From NCBI RefSeq assembly GCF_040892545.1, contig NZ_CP156079.1, positions 5,181,501-5,245,500 of the forward strand: a stretch of DNA of 64,000 nucleotides, read 5' to 3'. The number at the start of each line of letters is the position of its first letter. Position 1 is the first letter of the stretch. Origin of the DNA: Paracidovorax avenae (GTDB lineage Bacteria; Pseudomonadota; Gammaproteobacteria; Burkholderiales; Burkholderiaceae_C). The position numbers and the translations under genes were made by a program. The notes below the pieces were generated by a model that did no database searches, was not told the DNA's origin, and saw only the letters and a list, made by a program, of their open reading frames with translations. Of the stretch, positions 30,442 through 38,001 are shown piece after piece.

Positions 30442-30475
30442 GTTACGGTAACGCGGCGGCGGGTTTAACCGTAAC
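30442..30475. promoter_or_regulatory. Inverted repeat upstream of reb cluster
   Basis: GTTACGGT at 30442-30449 is repeated as its exact complement ACCGTAAC at 30468-30475, with an 18-base spacer. It lies in the 275-base divergent region, 88 bases before the first reb gene. It is a plausible operator for the divergent regulator. No clear -35/-10 pair can be assigned by eye. Confidence 0.5.
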
Positions 30476-30562
30476 GATACTTCCGGGCCGCTGCACCCAA
30501 AAATAAGATGCCATCCAACACGCGGCCACACCGCGGCACACACCACACCACCGGAGGGCTCC

Positions 30563-30874
30563 ATGTCAGATTCGCTTCCATCCGATGTCATACAGGCCAT
30601 CGCGATATCGAACGCGAAGTCCATCGGCGAACAGCCGGCGATCCTGGCCAACCTCGCGCTGGCGCAGCAGATCTTCAACCAGAACATGCAGCAGCAGATC
30701 GCGCTGAGCCAGCAGCAGGCGATGAACCAGGTGCAGATGGCCGCCACCGCCAAGAGCATCGCCATGATCGACAACTGCAAGAACCAGGACACGATCGACC
30801 AGCTGACCCGGGACATCGAGAAGCTGATCCGGGACATGGACATGATGCAGAACCGCCGGGACCCTGCCGGCTGA
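30563..30874 (+). CDS. RebB-family R-body-like protein 1
   Basis: A 103-residue protein with the killing-trait/RebB pattern: SDVIQAIAISNAKSIGEQPA, then NLALAQQIFNQNMQQQIALSQQQAMNQ. RebB-type proteins polymerise into R-bodies, ribbons that unroll and rupture membranes. The C-terminal third is charged and ends in a Met-rich helix, which differs from the other three copies. GGAGGG lies before the ATG. It is the first gene of a nine-gene plus-strand run. Family membership is clear from the shared core; the ability to form ribbons is inferred. Confidence 0.8.
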   Translation: MSDSLPSDVIQAIAISNAKSIGEQPAILANLALAQQIFNQNMQQQIALSQQQAMNQVQMAATAKSIAMIDNCKNQDTIDQLTRDIEKLIRDMDMMQNRRDPAG

Positions 30875-31011
30875 CCGGCCGCGCGGCCCGGACAACGCAT
30901 GCGTTCGCGCACGGCCCCGGCCGGGCGCAAGCCATCCTCCCCATTCCGGGGCGGCGGTAGGCAAGCCGCCATGTCACATCTCAACAACCTGACCAACGAG
31001 GAGAAGAAACC

Positions 31012-31323
31012 ATGGCTTTGAACGAAGAAGTAGTGAGCGCCGTCGCCATCGGCAACCTGAAGGCCATCTCGGAGCAGCCCGCGATGCTGTCCAACCTGGC
31101 CTACTCGAACACGGTGGCCAACACCAACCTGTCGCAGCAGAACGCGGTCGCCAACCAGCAGGCCATGAACGAACTGGGCATCTCCATCGTGGCCAAGGCC
31201 TCCAACACGGTGAGCAACCTCGGCCCGCTGGAAGCCCGCTCCGCGGTGGACATCCTCACCAACGACGAGCTGGCGCAGACCATCGCCGACATGAAGGCCA
31301 CACTGCAGGCCTTCAAGGGCTGA
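31012..31323 (+). CDS. RebB-family R-body-like protein 2
   Basis: A 103-residue RebB-type protein: VVSAVAIGNLKAISEQPAM, NLAYSNTVANTNLSQQNAV, then a conserved C-terminal half shared with copy 3 (GPLEARSAVDILTNDELAQT). It is preceded by GAGGAG and lies 137 bases after copy 1. The protein is almost free of charge in the core with many Ala/Asn/Gln residues, as expected for a self-assembling ribbon subunit. No Cys is present. Confidence 0.82.
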   Translation: MALNEEVVSAVAIGNLKAISEQPAMLSNLAYSNTVANTNLSQQNAVANQQAMNELGISIVAKASNTVSNLGPLEARSAVDILTNDELAQTIADMKATLQAFKG

Positions 31324-31360
31324 CGCCCTGCGCCGCAGGGCCTGAAACGGAGGGCAGAAC

Positions 31361-31870
31361 ATGCTTGACGAACAAGTGGTGAGCGCGGTGGCGATCGGCA
31401 ATCTGAAAGCGATTTCGGAGCAGCCGGCGATGCTGTCGAACCTCGCCTATTCCAACGTGGTGAGCACCAGCAACCTGGGGCAGCAGAACGCGGTGTCGAA
31501 CCAGCGCGCGGTCGGCGAACTCGGGCTGCCGCTGGTGGCCAAGGCCACCAACACCATCGCGAACATCGGCCCCCTGGAGGCACGCTCCGCGGTGGATGTC
31601 CTGACGAGCAACGAGCTCGCGCAGACCATCGCCGACCTCAAGAGCGTGCTGCAGGCCTTCACGGGCTCCCCCGGCGGAATCCCGCCCAAGGGCCTGCTGA
31701 AGGACCTCAAGGCGATGGTGGACCTGGGCCTGCGCGTGCAGGACGGCATGCTCGTCGTGCCGCCCGGGGCCACGCCGATCCTGATCCCGGGCAACATCGC
31801 CAAGGAAGACATCCAGATCGGCATCGAGAAGCCGGGAGTGGTCATCCAGGTGACCCGCATCCGCCGGTAA
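31361..31870 (+). CDS. RebB-family R-body-like protein 3 with C-terminal extension
   Basis: Residues 1-100 repeat the RebB core almost identically to copy 2 (VVSAVAIGNLKAISEQPAM, NLAYSNVVSTSNLGQQNAV, GPLEARSAVDVLTSNELAQT). About 70 extra residues follow (GGIPPKGLLKDLKAMVDLGL... to IQVTRIRR), ending in a predicted beta-rich piece. The product is 169 residues. The extension is not part of the RebB pattern I know and could cap, anchor or regulate the polymer. GGAGGG lies before the ATG. Confidence 0.8.
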   Translation: MLDEQVVSAVAIGNLKAISEQPAMLSNLAYSNVVSTSNLGQQNAVSNQRAVGELGLPLVAKATNTIANIGPLEARSAVDVLTSNELAQTIADLKSVLQAFTGSPGGIPPKGLLKDLKAMVDLGLRVQDGMLVVPPGATPILIPGNIAKEDIQIGIEKPGVVIQVTRIRR

Positions 31871-31933
31871 ACCCGGCAGCGCAGGCGGGGCGGCCCCCGG
31901 GCCGTCCCGCATTTCCGCGACGAGGGAGGAAAC

Positions 31934-32281
31934 ATGGGACGCATTGAAATCAGGGACATCACCCGTGGCGAAGGACTGCCCTCCGAGGTGATCGAGGCCG
32001 TGGCCCTCTCGGGCATGGCCACCGCCCAGCAGCCGTCGGCGCTGTCGAACCAGGCCTACGCGAACCAGGTCGCGAGCAACCAGCTGAGCGCGCAGAACCA
32101 GGTGGCCCGGCAGGACGCCATGAACCGGCTGCACCTTGCCATCCTGGCGCAGGCGGTGAACCAGGTGCAGGATCTGCAGCCCGCAGCCGCACGATCCGGC
32201 ACGGAGGTGCTCACCGGCGGCGAGGCCGCGCAGGCGCTGGCCGGCCTCCAGGCCGTGCCCGGCGCACGCACCACCCGTTGA
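31934..32281 (+). CDS. RebB-family R-body-like protein 4
   Basis: A 115-residue diverged RebB-type protein: PSEVIEAVALSGMATAQQPSAL, then NQAYANQVASNQLSAQNQVARQDAM. The N-terminus carries an extra 15 residues (MGRIEIRDITRGEGL). The C-terminal half lacks the EARSAVD...LAQT block of copies 2 and 3 in exact form but keeps a related one (AARSGTEVLTGGEAAQAL). GAGGGAGG precedes the ATG. The divergence suggests a distinct structural place in the assembly. Confidence 0.78.
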   Translation: MGRIEIRDITRGEGLPSEVIEAVALSGMATAQQPSALSNQAYANQVASNQLSAQNQVARQDAMNRLHLAILAQAVNQVQDLQPAAARSGTEVLTGGEAAQALAGLQAVPGARTTR

Positions 32282-32291
32282 GGAGCGTGGA

Positions 32292-32630
32292 ATGGACGAA
32301 TCCCTTTCCCGGACCCTGGCGCCGATGGAACAGCACAACCGGCTGCTCATGCAGCAGATCGAGGGCCGGCTGCGCAGCGGCTTCAGCGCCGCGCTGGACA
32401 GCGGAGACTGCTACGTAATCCGCAACCAGGGCACGGGCGTGCTCTCGGTACTCGCATCCAGCACGATCGAAGACGACCACGAGGTCGTGCACGGCCCGGA
32501 CAGCTTCGCGCAATGCATCGGGTTCGTGAATTCCTCCGTGGTCACGCGGATGGCCGAATCCGACGGCTGGAGGCCGGCTCCCGCGCCGGCCGCGGCCGCC
32601 CATCCCCAGAACAAGGAACAGACAGCATGA
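32292..32630 (+). CDS. Hypothetical protein in reb cluster, 112 aa
   Basis: I do not recognise this gene. The product is a soluble 112-residue protein with an N-terminal helix (LAPMEQHNRLLMQQIEGRLR), a central part GDCYVIRNQGTGVLSVLASS and an Ala/Pro-rich tail. It starts 10 bases after copy 4 and its stop overlaps the next ATG in ATGA, so it belongs firmly to the cluster. It could be a chaperone or adaptor for R-body assembly; nothing in the sequence proves that. Confidence 0.65.
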   Translation: MDESLSRTLAPMEQHNRLLMQQIEGRLRSGFSAALDSGDCYVIRNQGTGVLSVLASSTIEDDHEVVHGPDSFAQCIGFVNSSVVTRMAESDGWRPAPAPAAAAHPQNKEQTA

Positions 32631-32830
32631 AACCGCAGGAATCCATCGAGGAACTGGGCAAGGCCGTGGAGGACATCGCCGAATCGATGACCAAGGTGGC
32701 CACCAACATCGCCCTGCTGGGCGTGGAGGGCAATGCCGACGAGCAGATGCGCGTCATCACCGAAGAGAACAACAAGGTGCTGGACCGCATCCGCAAGCTC
32801 TACAACCTTCCGGCCGCACCGGGCGCCTGA
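32627..32830 (+). CDS. Small coiled-coil protein in reb cluster, 67 aa
   Basis: The 67-residue acidic product is predicted to be helical from end to end (SIEELGKAVEDIAESMTKVATNIALLG... NNKVLDRIRKLYNLP), with heptad-like hydrophobic spacing. Its ATG overlaps the stop of the previous gene, so it is translationally coupled. Two bases separate its stop from the next ATG. Small coiled-coil partners are plausible in polymer assembly, but no family is recognised. Confidence 0.6.
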   Translation: MKPQESIEELGKAVEDIAESMTKVATNIALLGVEGNADEQMRVITEENNKVLDRIRKLYNLPAAPGA

Positions 32831-32831
32831 C

Positions 32832-33056
32832 ATGGCAGCCACCGGCTCGATCGTCGATGCACCGCTGGCCGCGGCCGCCGCCCGGAACGCCACCGCGCTG
32901 CCGGAGGCCGAAGCGGGCTATGCGCTCATGGCGCAGGCCCTGCGGAGCGAGCAGCCCTCGCCGGTGATCTTCGGATCGCTCGCCGTCAGCGCCGCCGCGA
33001 TCGTCCAGGGCCTGGCGCTCTACGAAGCGACCATGGCGCGGGGCCGCGCCGGCTGA
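32832..33056 (+). CDS. Small Ala-rich protein in reb cluster, 74 aa
   Basis: The 74-residue product is Ala-rich with a hydrophobic helix (PVIFGSLAVSAAAIVQGLALYEA) near residues 44-66. The part from about residue 33 resembles the middle of a RebB core in composition (Q-P-S-P then a small-residue helix), so it may be a shortened, diverged RebB relative. It begins one base after the previous stop. I consider the family link weak. Confidence 0.55.
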   Translation: MAATGSIVDAPLAAAAARNATALPEAEAGYALMAQALRSEQPSPVIFGSLAVSAAAIVQGLALYEATMARGRAG

Positions 33057-33074
33057 CCCGCACCCGAGCTGCCC

Positions 33075-33764
33075 ATGGCGCGCGCAGAACCCGCATGGCG
33101 CCCGCTGCCGGAGCAGGTGGTGGTGGTCGCCTTTCCCACGGCATGCCGGCAGGCGGCCGGGCCTGGCACCGGCAGTCCCGCGGGCTTCTTCATCGTGCAG
33201 GCCCCGGCCCCGGACATCGACCTGCCGCGCAGCGATTTCGGATGGCTGCAACTGTCCGCGCCCGAGGCCATCTCGCCGGGCTGGAGCCGCGTCGCCTACC
33301 AGGCCGAGGACAACACCCTGGGCACGCGCAGCATCCCGGTGCCCGTGGTCGTGCGACGGCGCCGCTATGCCGTCGATTTCCTGCAGCAGCCCGGCCTGCT
33401 CGTGCAGACGGAGATGGTGCGCGTGCTGAATTCGCCGCTGAACATCGATGCCCTGATGGCCGTGATGTTCATCGCCAGCCTGATCCGCAAGATCCCCCTG
33501 CCGCCCGTCAAGCTGCTCGTCACGGTGCTCGCGCTGCTGGCGCTCGTGGCCCTGGGCATGGCCGTCTCGCTGCTGCGCCACGCCTTCGCCGGGGTGCCCG
33601 AGCCCCGCCCGCTGTCCACCGACACGAACGGCGTGCCCATCGAGGTCTTTCCGGGCCTGTCGGTGTCCCGGGGCCTGCCGCTGCCGCAGGTGCCCGCCGA
33701 GGACCAGACCATCGCCCTGCAGACCGTCAAGGAAATCTACTGGCTGCTCAAGCAGGCCGCATGA
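33075..33764 (+). CDS. Membrane protein in reb cluster, 229 aa
   Basis: The 229-residue product has an N-terminal soluble part of about 120 residues with beta-strand-like stretches and two close hydrophobic segments: IDALMAVMFIASLI (about 134-147) and KLLVTVLALLALVALGMAVSLL (about 156-178). A Pro-rich C-terminal part of about 50 residues follows. No family is recognised. As the only clear membrane protein of the run it could anchor, trigger or release R-bodies, or be a sensor. Confidence 0.65.
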   Translation: MARAEPAWRPLPEQVVVVAFPTACRQAAGPGTGSPAGFFIVQAPAPDIDLPRSDFGWLQLSAPEAISPGWSRVAYQAEDNTLGTRSIPVPVVVRRRRYAVDFLQQPGLLVQTEMVRVLNSPLNIDALMAVMFIASLIRKIPLPPVKLLVTVLALLALVALGMAVSLLRHAFAGVPEPRPLSTDTNGVPIEVFPGLSVSRGLPLPQVPAEDQTIALQTVKEIYWLLKQAA

Positions 33765-33821
33765 AGCGGCGCAGAGCACGCCGCTCCGGTTTTTCCACCA
33801 CCCCAGAGAGAGAGGTTTCAC

Positions 33822-34916
33822 GTGCCCATCACCATCGAAGACATCCTGCCGACCGGCGGCTACACCTCGGTACTGCCGCTGAGCTACATGGTGCCGACGT
33901 TCTACCCCACGCCGCCCGGCAGCGTGGACTCCCGCTCGGGTGCCCCGCGCGTCCGGCTGGACGATCCGGACCTGCAGGCGCGCGCCCAGCGCCTCGTCAA
34001 CGTGCTGTTCTGGACGGCCACCACCTTGCAGAACGTGGAGGGCATGCAGGACGCCCGCACGCTGAAGGTGTTCATCGCTCCGGAGTTCTATTTCCGCAAG
34101 GCGTCCCGGGAGGAATCCGCCGGCGACCGCTTCCTGCGGGACACCAGCTTCGGCTCCTACCCCGAAGACGCACGCTATGCGCTGGCCGAGGTGCTCTACG
34201 CCGTGATCCAGGGCTCGACGCTGTTCCGCGACTGGGTCGTCGTCGCCGGCACGGTCTGCTCGGTGCTGCCGATGCAGGACGACCACCGCATGAACCTGCT
34301 CAACACCGCGATCATGCTGCGCGGCAGCCGCGCCCGCCTCGATGCCAGCGTGCCCTACATCCTCATGGAGAAGCACTACATCTCCCACATCGACGGTCCG
34401 CCCCAGGACTGGCATGCCAACCTCGACCCCACCACCACCTACAGCTTCCAGCTCAATCCGGACCAGAACCTGGACAACCTGGTTTTCTGGGACGAGATGG
34501 CGGTGGGCCTGGAGGTCTGCCTGGACCATGCCAAGCAGGTGGTGGCGAACGCCATGAACACGGTGGCGCAGACGCTGGGGCCGCAAGCCAGGGCCCTGGA
34601 CCTGCAACTGGTCACCTCCTGCGGCATGGCCATCGTCCCGCAGGCCGTGGCGGTGGCCGACGGCGCCCTCGTCATGCTCACCGACGGCATGTCGCACCTC
34701 CAGCACCTGCAGGAGCCGATCTTCCAGATCGGCCGCTACGACGCCGCGGCGAACACGACCCGGCTCATGGACCTCGCCGACTTCCAGTTCTCGGAGCTTC
34801 CGGCACACGAGGATTACCAGGTGGACTACCTGCGGGGCCTCTACACGAAAAAGCAGTTGCGCCAGGGCGTGTGGACGGCCAGGACCGCCCTGCCGCTGCG
34901 CAGCGTCTCCAGCTGA
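33822..34916 (+). CDS. Nitrilase/carbon-nitrogen hydrolase superfamily protein in reb cluster
   Basis: The 364-residue product carries the Glu-Lys-Cys triad of the carbon-nitrogen hydrolase fold: E88 in FIAPEFYFR, K184 in ILMEKHYIS and C233 in VGLEVCLDHAK. These enzymes hydrolyse or form C-N bonds through a Cys thioester. It is longer than a simple nitrilase and has no signal peptide. The GTG start follows a purine-rich AGAGAGAGAGG and yields MPITIEDILP. It ends the reb run. A link between R-bodies and a C-N hydrolase is not something I know from described reb loci, so the role is open. Confidence 0.75.
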   Translation: MPITIEDILPTGGYTSVLPLSYMVPTFYPTPPGSVDSRSGAPRVRLDDPDLQARAQRLVNVLFWTATTLQNVEGMQDARTLKVFIAPEFYFRKASREESAGDRFLRDTSFGSYPEDARYALAEVLYAVIQGSTLFRDWVVVAGTVCSVLPMQDDHRMNLLNTAIMLRGSRARLDASVPYILMEKHYISHIDGPPQDWHANLDPTTTYSFQLNPDQNLDNLVFWDEMAVGLEVCLDHAKQVVANAMNTVAQTLGPQARALDLQLVTSCGMAIVPQAVAVADGALVMLTDGMSHLQHLQEPIFQIGRYDAAANTTRLMDLADFQFSELPAHEDYQVDYLRGLYTKKQLRQGVWTARTALPLRSVSS

Positions 34917-34956
34917 TGGCCCGGCGCCCCGCTGCGGCGGGGCCGCCGCACGCGGT

Positions 34957-35664
34957 TCACAGCGTCTCGCTGTGCACGTGCACCACCCGCCCGACGAGCC
35001 GCGCCGAGGGCGCGGTCAGCTGCTTGCGCGGAAACCGCAGCGCGTTCTCCGCCGCCAGCCACCAGGCGCCGCTGTCGCGCACCACCCGCCGCACCAGGCA
35101 GGCGCCCTCGTAGTCCACCACGAACACCTGTCCGTCGGCCGGCGACGGCTCACGGGTATCCACGGCCAACACGTCCCCTGGGTGCAATGAAGGCTGCATG
35201 CTGTCGTCGCCCACCGCGACCGCGATCAGGTCGCGTGCCCGCAGGCTGCGACGCTCCAGCCATTCATGGGTGAGCGCGACGGTGCGCATGCCGCCGTCCC
35301 CGGTGCAGGCGGGTTCGGCACCCTGCCGCCCGCCGCCCAGGTCCTGCTGGCGCCGCACCTCCAGCACCAGCACGGCGTCCCCCTCCGCACCGGCCTCCGC
35401 GTCCGGATAGGCCGGATCGCGCTCGCCCGCCTGCAGGGGCGGCTCCCCGTCCGCCTGAAACCACGCGCGCATGCCGCGCAGCGTCTCGATCGCCCGCACC
35501 GTCTTGTCCGACACGGCGCGCGATCCCGACAGCATCTGCCGCACGAAAGCCCCGTCGCGGTACCCCAGCAGGCGCCCGAACGCGGTGACGTTGCCCGCCG
35601 TGAGATGGGCAATCGCCTCATCCAGGCGCTGGCGCCGATACAGTTGCAACGCGGTTTCGTCCAT
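34957..35664 (-). CDS. S24/LexA-like phage-type repressor
   Basis: The 235-residue product has an N-terminal DNA-binding part (about 1-70: AIAHLTAGNVTAFGRLLGYRDGAFVRQMLSG) and a C-terminal S24 peptidase-like domain with the nucleophile motif GDDSMQPSLHPGD. The usual lysine of the Ser-Lys dyad appears as Arg (CLVRRVVRDSG), so RecA-stimulated self-cleavage may not work. It is divergent from a YdaS/Cro-type gene with operator-like repeats between, a typical lysogeny switch. It follows the reb run in convergent orientation, so it may also influence it. Confidence 0.85.
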   Translation of the reverse strand: MDETALQLYRRQRLDEAIAHLTAGNVTAFGRLLGYRDGAFVRQMLSGSRAVSDKTVRAIETLRGMRAWFQADGEPPLQAGERDPAYPDAEAGAEGDAVLVLEVRRQQDLGGGRQGAEPACTGDGGMRTVALTHEWLERRSLRARDLIAVAVGDDSMQPSLHPGDVLAVDTREPSPADGQVFVVDYEGACLVRRVVRDSGAWWLAAENALRFPRKQLTAPSARLVGRVVHVHSETL

Positions 35665-35671
35665 GGTGCGG

Positions 35672-35738
35672 AAAGTAGCACACGCTACGGTTGCTTTTGC
35701 TACTTTGTAAAAATAGAATCCAGAGCAATTGCTACTTT
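35672..35738. promoter_or_regulatory. Operator region with repeated GCTACTTT half-sites
   Basis: Three copies of the half-site lie between the divergent starts: AAAGTAGC (inverted) at 35672-35679, and TTGCTACTTT at 35697-35706 and 35729-35738. The first is part of a GTAGC-ACAC-GCTAC palindrome. The spacing and position, overlapping both probable promoters, fit a phage-like switch bound by the two flanking regulators. The stretch is AT-rich compared with its surroundings. Confidence 0.65.
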
Positions 35739-35752
35739 CCACGGGGCGGGAC

Positions 35753-36007
35753 ATGACGTTGCACGAATACCTCCAACAGCACGGCGCCCTGAGCGTCCGC
35801 CAGCTCCGGCTGCGCATGGCGCAATACGGCTCGCCGATCAAGAGCGACGCGCAGATCCGGCAGTGGCAGCACGGCTACGCCCGGCGCATCCCCTCCCCGC
35901 TGAACTGCGTGGCCATCGAGCAGGCCACGGGCGGCCAGGTCACGCGCAAGGACCTGCGCCCCCACGACTGGGCCGCCATCTGGCCGGAGCTCGGTGCGGC
36001 GCGCTGA
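35753..36007 (+). CDS. YdaS/Cro-like helix-turn-helix protein
   Basis: An 84-residue protein with a lambda-Cro-like fold: LSVRQLRLRMAQYGSPIKSDAQIRQWQHG, and the motif IPSPLNCVAIEQATGGQVTRKDLRP typical of YdaS antitoxin/Cro family members. It is divergent from the S24-like repressor. In prophages this pair sets the lysis-lysogeny decision. No phage structural genes are nearby, so it looks like a stranded or recruited switch. Confidence 0.85.
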   Translation: MTLHEYLQQHGALSVRQLRLRMAQYGSPIKSDAQIRQWQHGYARRIPSPLNCVAIEQATGGQVTRKDLRPHDWAAIWPELGAAR

Positions 36008-36178
36008 CATCCCGTGGGAGCGAGGACGAGAAACACCTGCACACACCGCTTCGCACGGCGGCGACACCGGTGCGACACGGCGTTGACGCGCGGCGGCGAG
36101 CATGGGTCCATGGATGACCGGGACCACCGGGGCCGACCGGGCCCGGCACCGGGATTCCGAGCCTTTCAGGAGACTTCC

Positions 36179-36610
36179 ATGAACCACCACCGCCAGGCCC
36201 TCTCCCTCTCCGCCGCCTCGCTCGCGCTGGCCGCCGCCATGGGTACGGTGACCATCTCCGCGCAGGCCGCCACCAGCGCCACCGTCATCGTGCAATCCGG
36301 CCCGCAGTACGTCGCGCCCGCGCCCGTGGTGCTGGAGCGCTGGTCCGCCCCGCCCCCGCCCCGCCATGAACGGGTGCCTCCGCCGCGCCGCGGCATGGTC
36401 TGGGAGCAGGGCCACTGGGAATGGCGCGGCCACGGGCACGTCTGGGTTCCGGGCCACTGGCTGCGCGCGCGGCCGGGCTATGTGTACCGCCAGCCGGGCT
36501 GGGTGCAGCAGGGCGGCCGCTGGGAGATGCGCCGCGGCGGCTGGGACCGGGACGGCGACGGCGTGCCCAACCGCTACGACCGCCGGCCCGACGATCCCTA
36601 CCGGCGCTGA
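36179..36610 (+). CDS. YXWGXW-repeat exported protein
   Basis: The 143-residue product has a signal peptide (about 1-30, ending AQAAT) and Trp/Gly/His-rich repeats: GHWEWRGHGHVWVPGHWLRARPGYVYRQPGW. This is the YXWGXW pattern of small periplasmic proteins. It ends in an Asp/Arg-rich, calcium-loop-like sequence (DRDGDGVPNRYD). CAGGAG lies seven bases before the ATG. Function is unknown. Confidence 0.85.
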   Translation: MNHHRQALSLSAASLALAAAMGTVTISAQAATSATVIVQSGPQYVAPAPVVLERWSAPPPPRHERVPPPRRGMVWEQGHWEWRGHGHVWVPGHWLRARPGYVYRQPGWVQQGGRWEMRRGGWDRDGDGVPNRYDRRPDDPYRR

Positions 36611-36766
36611 TCCCCCGCCGCCCGGCCCGTACCGGAGGCCATAACCATATGGGCGGGCAGGCATGAAGCCTTGCCCACAATGGCGCATTCCTTGCTTCCC
36701 ACCGGACCGCCCCACCCGGGCGGCCCTGTCCGGGCAGGGATCCTGTTCTTTCCTGGGACCCTTCGC

Positions 36767-37786
36767 ATGCGCCGTCTTTCCGATTCCTTCTCCTGGCTGG
36801 GTGCCGCCGCGCTCGCCGCCGCGGCCTGGACCGCCTCCTCCCCCGCCCTCGCGGCCGATCCGCACGGCGCCGCCGACTGGCCGCGCCAGCCCGTCACGCT
36901 CATCATGGGCTTCCCGGCCGGCTCCGGCGTGGACGTGGTGGCCCGCTCCGTGCAGGAGCCGCTCAGCCAGAAGCTCGGCCAGCCGGTCATCATCGATTAC
37001 AAGTCCGGCGCCGCAGGCAACATCGCCAGCGAGTACGTCGCCCGCGCGAAGCCGGACGGCTACACGCTGGCCTTCGGCACCGCGGCCACGCACGGCAGCA
37101 ATGCCGCGCTCTACAAGAAGCTGCCCTTCGACGTGGAGGCCGACTTCGTGCCCGTGGGCACGCTCATCGACGTGTCGAACGTGCTCACCGTGAACCCGAA
37201 CGTGATCGACGCGAAGACGCTGCAGGAATTCGTCGAGATCGTGAAGGCGAACCCCGGCAAGTACAACTACGCCTCCACCGGCAACGGCGCCGGCACCCAC
37301 ATGGCGTTCGCCGAATTCAACGCGCGCCTGGGCCTGAACATGGTGCATGTGCCCTACAAGGGCGGCCCGGAGGCCATCACGTCCGTGGTGCGCGGCGAGA
37401 CCTGCTGCATCATGAACCAGGTGCAGACCGTGCTGCCGCACTACAAGGCCGGCAAGGTGCGCCTGCTGGGCGTGACCACCGCGAAGCCCGTGGGCGCGGT
37501 GAAGGAAGTGCCCACCATCGCATCGAGCGGGCTGCCCGGCACCCAGGGCTTCGACAGCTCCATCTGGTTCGGCATCTTCGCGCCCAAGGGCACGGACCCG
37601 GCCATCGTGCGCAAGCTCAACACCGCGCTGCGCGAAGTGCTGGAGCAGCCCGAGGTGCGCCAGCGCTTCGAATCGCAGGGCAACACGGTGCGCATCGAAA
37701 CGCCGGAGCAGTTCGCCCGGACCGTGCACAAGGACCGGGCCAAGTGGGCCCAGGTGGTGAAGGACGCGAAAATCAGCGTGGACTAG
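36767..37786 (+). CDS. Bug-family tripartite tricarboxylate transporter binding protein
   Basis: A 339-residue periplasmic binding protein with signal peptide (about 1-28, ending ALAAD) and the family motifs MGFPAGSGVDVVARSV, PDGYTLAFG and VHVPYKGGPEAITSVVRG. A CC pair (GETCCIMNQ) is unusual for the family. It precedes a flavoprotein and a CMD/alkylhydroperoxidase gene but is separated from them by a repeat-like spacer of about 215 bases. Ligand unknown. Confidence 0.9.
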   Translation: MRRLSDSFSWLGAAALAAAAWTASSPALAADPHGAADWPRQPVTLIMGFPAGSGVDVVARSVQEPLSQKLGQPVIIDYKSGAAGNIASEYVARAKPDGYTLAFGTAATHGSNAALYKKLPFDVEADFVPVGTLIDVSNVLTVNPNVIDAKTLQEFVEIVKANPGKYNYASTGNGAGTHMAFAEFNARLGLNMVHVPYKGGPEAITSVVRGETCCIMNQVQTVLPHYKAGKVRLLGVTTAKPVGAVKEVPTIASSGLPGTQGFDSSIWFGIFAPKGTDPAIVRKLNTALREVLEQPEVRQRFESQGNTVRIETPEQFARTVHKDRAKWAQVVKDAKISVD

Positions 37787-37794
37787 AGGACAAC

Positions 37795-37960
37795 CCCCTG
37801 AGCGGCTTGCGCCGCTCCCCCCTTCTCTCGTGGCGCTGCGCGCCTCGGGAAGGGGGGCACCCCCAGCGGCCTGGCAGAGCCAGTTCCGCGGGGGTCGCTG
37901 GCTTTGGGCCGCGCCGGTTTCAGGCGCCGTCACGAAGCCGGCCCGGCATTGCCATCGCAT
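37795..37960. repeat. GC-rich intergenic repeat of the Comamonadaceae type
   Basis: The spacer contains stem-forming blocks: CCCCCTGAGCGGCTTGCGCC with CCGCTCCCCCCTTCTCTC, and a matching GGGAAGGGGGGCACCCCCAG. I have seen this style of intergenic element in Acidovorax-like genomes and take it as a repeat copy. The gap holds no gene. Copy number cannot be judged from this window. Confidence 0.5.
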
Positions 37961-38001
37961 CCCGTCGCACTACCCGCTCTGCTACTGCATCGATCTTTTC
38001 C

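Noticed and set aside
34957..36007. Complete prophage
   Set aside because: Only the repressor pair and operators are seen. No integrase, capsid, tail or lysis gene is nearby.
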